Assembly (NCBI RefSeq): GCF_023159225.1
Contig: NC_063181.1
Span: 8,763,606 to 8,827,605 of the forward strand
Length of the DNA stretch: 64,000 nt
From: Perognathus longimembris pacificus
Lineage: Eukaryota > Chordata > Mammalia > Rodentia > Heteromyidae
Reading direction: 5' to 3'
The notes below the pieces were generated by a model. The model saw nothing but the letters and a program-made list of their open reading frames with translations. It was not told the DNA's origin and ran no database searches. Both the position numbers and the translations under genes were made by a program. Position 1 is the stretch's first letter. Each line of letters starts with the position of its first letter. This document shows positions 58,794-64,000 of this stretch, piece by piece.

Positions 58794-59524
58794 AACACTT
58801 AGGATTTTTGGACATGTTTGCAGATAAATTATATTTAAATAAGGAGTTACATGGGGGACTTATGCAGAGCAAAACATCCTTAGCACCAGGAGTCTCTAGC
58901 ACTGTGAGGAACTGAGGCCCTTAGTCCAACAAGAGCCTGCAAAGAACTTGACTTGCACAGGGGGCAGATCTCTACCCTCAGTCAGACCTTGAAAGGACTG
59001 TAGCCCCCTAGACTGAAAGATTGTAAAAGAGACCTCGAACCAGGACTAGCTGGATAAGCCACTCCCAGGTTCCTGACCCTGAGGAAATCTGTGAGATAGT
59101 ACTATTTCGAAACCCTATCTCTTTCACACAGATGCCAGTGAGCGAAGTAGCCCTAGTAGTTGTACTTACCCAGACATTAGCTCACAGTCTTATTAAACTG
59201 GCAACTCTCCCTCCTGGAAGTGCTGTTATAATACTGCTTTCAAAATCCAACTAAGAAAGGAGAAAAATGCAGCTGCGATTGTGAACATTCATTTCTGCAA
59301 CAAGTGGAAGCAAATTTCTAGGGAAGACAAAGAATGCTTCTATTCCTCTATCTAAATTAGAGATCATTCCATGAGAGTAATGTATCTTATGTATTGCTTG
59401 AATGATTATCACATGCATATGCCTCCTTTAATTTTTCTCAAGGTTTTCTCACAAGAGCAGGTATACTAAAGTTAGAACTGCCAAGTAAATATAGATTATT
59501 TTTAACTTGAGATATATTTTTCTT

Positions 59525-59869
59525 GGTGGAGTAGTGTATGCCTGTAGTTCCAGCCACTTAGGAGAGGAGGTAAAGAAGATACGTCAACTTGAGTCTGGTT
59601 GAAGGCCAGCCTGGACAGTACAGTGAACCATCATTACAAACCAAAAATAAAATACAGGGCTGGGGATATAGCCTAGTGGCAAGAGTGCCTGCCTCGGATA
59701 CACGAGGCCCTAGGTTTGATTCCCCAGCACCACATATACAGAAAACGGCCAGAAGCGGCGCTGTGGCTCAAGTGGCAGAGTGTTAGCCTTGAGTGGGAAG
59801 AAGCCAGGGACAGTGCTCAGGCCCTGAGTCCAAGGCCCAGGACTGGCCAAAAAAATAAAAAAATAAATA
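59525..59869 (+). mobile_element. B1-like SINE followed by a family A SINE with target-site duplication
   Basis: A 7SL-like monomer (59525-59648) is followed by a young family A copy (59658-59869). The family A copy is flanked by AAAATACAG at 59649-59657 and 59870-59878. Confidence 0.88.
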
Positions 59870-60417
59870 AAAATACAGGTGTATTATATACATAAACCCA
59901 CAAAAGAGACTGACTGGGGTAGGAAGGGATATAGGTCTTCCATCCAGTATTATCTGATACAAATGTTGCATGTTTTCAAAAGAATACCTTCATTCCAGTA
60001 TCTACATTTGTACTCCTGATGATGGCAGTATGGGGAGTGGTGGGTCTAGCAAGTACAAGGCCCAGGGTTCATACTCTCATACCCTCAGCATTGTGGGACT
60101 GGGGGTAGCAGGAGGCAAAGGGAGCATCCGAATCTGACCCTTCACTGCCGGCTCCAGAGTCTTAAGCATTCTTTGCACAGCAAAGGGCCTTGCATGCAAT
60201 GAGCATTCCCATGCTGTTTAGCTGAAAAAATATTACTCGTTACATGTGTCCTCCCCGCCCCCCCATATAAAATTCTCAAAAACTGCACAGTACTCCCTTT
60301 TCAACATGGGCTATGTTCGTGCCTATCATTTCCTTGCACATTAATAAAAAAAAAAAACTGTAACGACAGCTATCACTTTTGCTAGATAAATCAGGTTAAA
60401 ATTTTGTACTCTGTTAA

Positions 60418-60615
60418 TTTTTTGGCCAGTCCTAGGGCTTGGACTCAGGGCCTGAGCACTGTCCCTGGCTTCCTTTTGCTCAAGGCTAGCACTCTGCCAC
60501 TTGAGCCACAGCGCCACTTCTGGCCATTTTCTATATGTGGTGCTGGGGAATCGAACCCAGGGCCTCATGTATACGAGGCAAGCACTCTTGCCACTAGGCC
60601 ATATCCCCAGCCCCA
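60418..60615 (-). mobile_element. Family A dimeric SINE with 14-bp target-site duplication
   Basis: Flanked by TTGTACTCTGTTAA at 60404-60417 and 60616-60629. Confidence 0.95.
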
Positions 60616-61063
60616 TTGTACTCTGTTAAATTTTAACTTCCCAGTTATAGTGATTCTTCATAATTCCCCAGAGTTAGAGTGGTTGTCAATATTTAATTAT
60701 GGTACCTGAATTTTAAGACAAACTATGACTACTTTGAAAACAGTGTTTTGTTATTAGTTATAATGCAGTAATATTTTAAGATTCTTTGCATGGCCCAGCA
60801 TAGCTTAAGTCCAATAAAACACCAGAATTATTCCTCATTCACATTACTGGTTATCTTTTGTTTAATGCACTGATATAGTAAATCACATATTCTATACATA
60901 ATGAATAGTTATATTCCTTTTCTTTTCCAGCTCCTGGAAACCAGATAGCTCTACGAACCTAGTATGAACCTTTTCATTACCACTGCTGGCTGAGTTGTTT
61001 TAATCTTTGCAATAAGTAGGCAGCACTAGTTTCAGGGTTTTATGTACATTAAAAAAAAATGTA

Positions 61064-61515
61064 GGGCTGGGAACATGGCTTAGTGGTGGAGTACTTGCCT
61101 AGCATGCATGAAAGCCCTGGAATTTGATTCCTCAGTACCACATAAACAGAAAAAGCCAGAAGTGGTGCTGTAGCTCAAGTGGTAGAATGCTAGCCTTGAG
61201 CAAAAGAAGTTCAGGATCAGTGCCCAGGCCCTGAGTTTGAGCCCCAGGATGGGCCAAAAAAACAAAAAGTAAACGCAGCTAGGCACTGGTGGCTGACACT
61301 TGTAATCCTCACTACACAGGAAGCTGAGATCTGAGGATCCCAGTCCAAAGCCAGGGGACAGGAAAGTCCCTAAGACTCTTATATCCAATTAAGCACCAAA
61401 AAAGCCAGAAGTGGAGCTGCGGCTTAAGAGGTAAATCTCTTCTAGCCTTGAGCTCAGGGACTGGACCCAGGCCCCAAGTTCAAGCCCCAGAACCAGGGAA
61501 AAAAATAAAGAAATT
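61064..61515 (+). mobile_element. Family A SINE followed by a family B SINE
   Basis: A family A copy (61064-61270) and a family B copy (61279-61515) lie head to tail. A 12-G run (61521-61532) follows the second tail. Confidence 0.85.
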
Positions 61516-61966
61516 AATGCGGGGGGGGGGGGAACCAAAGATAAATGCAAATAAACTGGTTTGATTTTCTTCTTCCAGATAATGCCCCCATCACTGAGTT
61601 ATAGACAATCATCTTGTAAGACCAAGAATAAGAGAACCATTCCAGAGAGCTGCTGAAAGACCACTCTTCTGGAGACACTTGACTATGAAAGCAACAGAGC
61701 TAACACTCTAAATACTGTAACTTCTTGCTCACTCAAGTTTCATGGTAGTTAAAAATCTTCCATGAAAACACACTACCTTAGACAGGAAATGCTAATATTT
61801 GAACCTTAAAGGACCTGACCACACACTTGTATAGGTTAAAAAAAAACAAAACCTGCTCACCCTGGTGGTTCTAAAAAGAATTAGAAATACATGATTCAAC
61901 TGTTTAATGTGTGCACCTTTGCCATAGCCACGATCATAAACTGTAACAGAATCCACATATGGGTAT

Positions 61967-61968
<2 letters not shown>

Positions 61969-62001
<33 letters not shown>

Positions 62002-62208
62002 GGTAATAAAGCTTGAACTCAGGGCCTGCAGATCAGACCTCCACCCCAGGGCTGGAGCTCTACTTGAGCCACTGTTCACTTCTGGCTTTTTGCTGGTTGG
62101 AGGCAAAAGTCTCTTGAATTTGTCTTACCTAGGTTGGTTTTGAACCCCAATTTTAAATCTCAGCCTCCTCAGTAGCTAGGATTACACGAGTGAGCCAGGG
62201 GTGCCCTT
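61969..62208 (-). mobile_element. TG microsatellite and family B SINE
   Basis: A TG run (61969-62000) takes the place of the T-tail of a diverged reverse copy (62001-62208). Confidence 0.75.
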
Positions 62209-63459
62209 CATATACAAATGGTGTTAGGAAAAAGTATTACCTCTTCAATACACTGCAGATTAGTTTTCCCAGGGTGAGGGGAATGCGCGTTCTAGGCCTT
62301 TGGCACCTGACTGACTTTACTCTGACCACTCAGGGAACGTTTTTGTTATAAAAGCATCACCTTAAAGCTTGCATCTAATACTAAAACTGACTTTGTAATC
62401 TAGCAAAGAAAGGCAGTAGGTCTTATTCCCTCTAAAAAAGAATTCACTCAAAAACTTAATCCTGTTGATACAAAGACCATTAACCACTAATTTTGACATT
62501 ATAGCTCTTAAAGAGTAAATAAGAAGCATTGACAAGCATTCACCCCTTTGTTTTGAAAGTTAATCCCTACTTTGGTCCACTTTTCTTGGGTAAATGGGAG
62601 AGAAATATCTCCTTACTAAAAATAAAGACCTTTCTTGAAGGATCATAAAAGTAGTAGTGACTTCCTCTACAGTCCAAAGCCTTGTGTGGAAAGGTTGTCT
62701 ATGGATACTTTCCCTCCTACTAGAGGAAGATCAGTGAATTCAAAGTCAAGGGACTGTTCTCATGGTTCTACTTTTCAAACCATATGAGTCCAGCTTTGGT
62801 TTTGTTCCTTTAAGTGTTTAAGAGGTAATTCTTGTCCAGCTGCTTGCTTAAAATGCAAGAATTCCATTTAAAAAATCATATGAACTCCTTCAAGCTTCTT
62901 AGAAATGGCTGCTATAAAACTCAGAGTGCCACTCTGTATTGTTACTGCTACTTCTGAATTAGTGCACTGGCACTGGCTTAAAAAAACACACTCAAATCGT
63001 GTGGTCTTATTTGTGGTTAAGCCTGATAAAACTGGGTCCTGATAACTTGCCCCTCACACCCTGAAGATTTACTATGCCAATCAACGCATGGCCTGGAACC
63101 AGTCTTTTAATCAGTCTCTCTTCTCCCAAACAAGCAGGTAGAAGCACAAAACTCCACGTTGGTACAGCCACCTTGGGAACGCGACCATTTTTTCGTGTAG
63201 GGAACGGTGTTATACAGTATGCTAAATAAAGGCCACACGGCTCACTAATCCTCAACTTCCTGCGACACAAAATCTTCAGGGTTGGGGACGTGGGAAATGG
63301 GAAGGTTCCTGGTAACCGATTATTATTGTTATTATTATTTTTACACTGAGAACGAGAGGCACCCAGAGGGGGAAAAAAAAAGACAACTTTACCTAGTTTG
63401 CAAGAAATACCCCGTAACTCCGCCAGCCCCTCCTGGGCTTGGTGTGCGCCGTATCTTTT

Positions 63460-64000
63460 CCGGGCCTGTGCGGTGTCTTTTGAGGAAAAGTGGCCGGGTC
63501 CCAAAGCAACGCCGGGGCCGGGGCCGGGGCCCGGGGGTGGGGGGCAGCTGGGTGGCGGGGCCGAGACCCTCGGCCACCCGCCGGCGCCCGGCCCGGCAGC
63601 TCCGGGCTCAGACACACCCCCCTCCGCCCCGCGCCGCACGCGAGGTGTGGGCGCTCCGCCACTGCTGGCCGCGGACGCGGGACGCGCGGGGCGGAGGGCC
63701 GAGGCCTCAGGTCCCGTTTGCGGGTGTGGGGGGCGCCGCACCGGACTCGGGCCGCTCGGGACCGAGAGTGGCGGAGCGCCCGAGGGCTGCATGGCGGCGG
63801 CGGGGGGGTGGGGTGGGGTGTCTCACACTCCGGGGCGTGAGAAGCGAGCGGCGGGAAAGACTCCGGAGAGCGGGGTTCGGCGGAGCGGAGCTTTTTGTTG
63901 TTGGTGGAGGACCGGCGGCGTGACGAGGGAGCCCCCCCACCCCCCGCCCACAGGACAGCCGGCAAGGGGGGGGGTGGTCCCCGGTCCTCCCCTGCGGGGT
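63460..64000 (-). promoter_or_regulatory. XPO7: CpG island at the XPO7 promoter
   Basis: From about 63460 to the window edge the sequence turns sharply GC-rich and CpG-rich, unlike the AT-rich 63 kb before it. It contains GC boxes ([11 protein letters not shown]) and long G/C runs. Position and orientation fit the 5' end of XPO7 and the start of intron 1. A good donor, GTAAAGT at about 63387-63393 on the minus strand, could close an untranslated exon. Codons for the expected start MADHVQ were not found, so the true first coding exon probably lies beyond 64000. Long open frames here on both strands reflect lack of stop codons in GC-rich DNA. Confidence 0.8.

Larger units (their letters stand above)
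28451..63460 (-). other. XPO7: XPO7 intron 1 (at least 35 kb)
   Basis: Nothing in this span encodes a recognisable XPO7 peptide, and no GC-rich start exon reading MADHVQ was found. It is the main SINE reservoir of the window. Stretches in which I saw no clear gene or repeat include 28451-29855, 30100-31275, 32520-33480, 38700-39345, 39640-40525, 41730-43445, 45700-46295, 48140-48815, 53640-54325, 57430-58095, 58800-59520, 60630-61060 and 62210-63400. These are places where regulatory elements or alternative first exons could sit. Confidence 0.8.

Noticed and set aside
59160..59190. ATG TCT GG followed by GTAAGTAC on the minus strand, considered as an alternative first exon
   Set aside because: It ends in phase 2, while exon 2 needs phase 0, and no in-phase upstream ATG was seen.
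63007..63965. Long open frames on both strands (up to 261 codons) in the CpG island
   Set aside because: They are rich in Pro, Arg, Gly and Ala, overlap each other on opposite strands, and match no known family. Stops are simply rare in GC-rich DNA.

Overview
The window is nuclear DNA from a placental mammal and holds one protein-coding gene, exportin-7 (XPO7, also called RanBP16), on the minus strand. Twenty consecutive coding exons were placed between 28450 and 2009. Joined in order they give 2327 nt of uninterrupted reading frame, covering about residues 7 to 781 of the roughly 1087-residue protein. Every exon-exon phase agrees. The peptides match human XPO7 as I remember it, with no frameshift or stop. 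Exon numbers assume that one upstream coding exon supplies the first six residues. That exon was not found in the window. The last exons, about 305 residues, lie beyond the left edge.

Layout from right to left: a CpG island (about 63460-64000) marks the XPO7 promoter side. A first intron of at least 35.5 kb follows (28451-64000), packed with SINEs plus a few LINE, LTR and DNA-transposon fossils. Exons 2 to 21 then lie in the compact 26 kb from 28450 to 2009. Two introns have minor-spliceosome (U12-type) signals. Intron 16 (7686-8501) is an AT-AC intron, and intron 20 (2117-2731) is a U12-type GT-AG intron. The reading frame closes at exon 16/17 only if the AT-AC boundaries are used.

Two dispersed SINE families dominate. 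Family A is a dimer of two tRNA/ID-like halves: the first carries tRNA-like A and B boxes and ends in CCCAGCACCACATAT, and the second begins near GGCCAGAAGTGGCGCTGTGG and ends in CCAGGACTGGC plus an A-rich tail. Family B joins a 7SL/B1-like left part, containing TGTAATCCTAGCTACTCAGG, to the same ID-like right part. Shorter ID monomers and B1-like pieces also occur. This set points to a rodent. I lean to the kangaroo rat / pocket mouse group (Geomyoidea), where ID-like composite SINEs are abundant, but that is inference from memory. Several copies have perfect target-site duplications of 9 to 17 bp and look recent.

No tRNA gene, rRNA, CRISPR array, second protein-coding gene or intact transposon gene was recognised. 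The points of interest are the two minor-class introns, two speculative in-phase alternative first exons inside intron 1, a G-quadruplex-type tract in the CpG island, a 16-bp-arm hairpin, and a site hit twice by retroposons.
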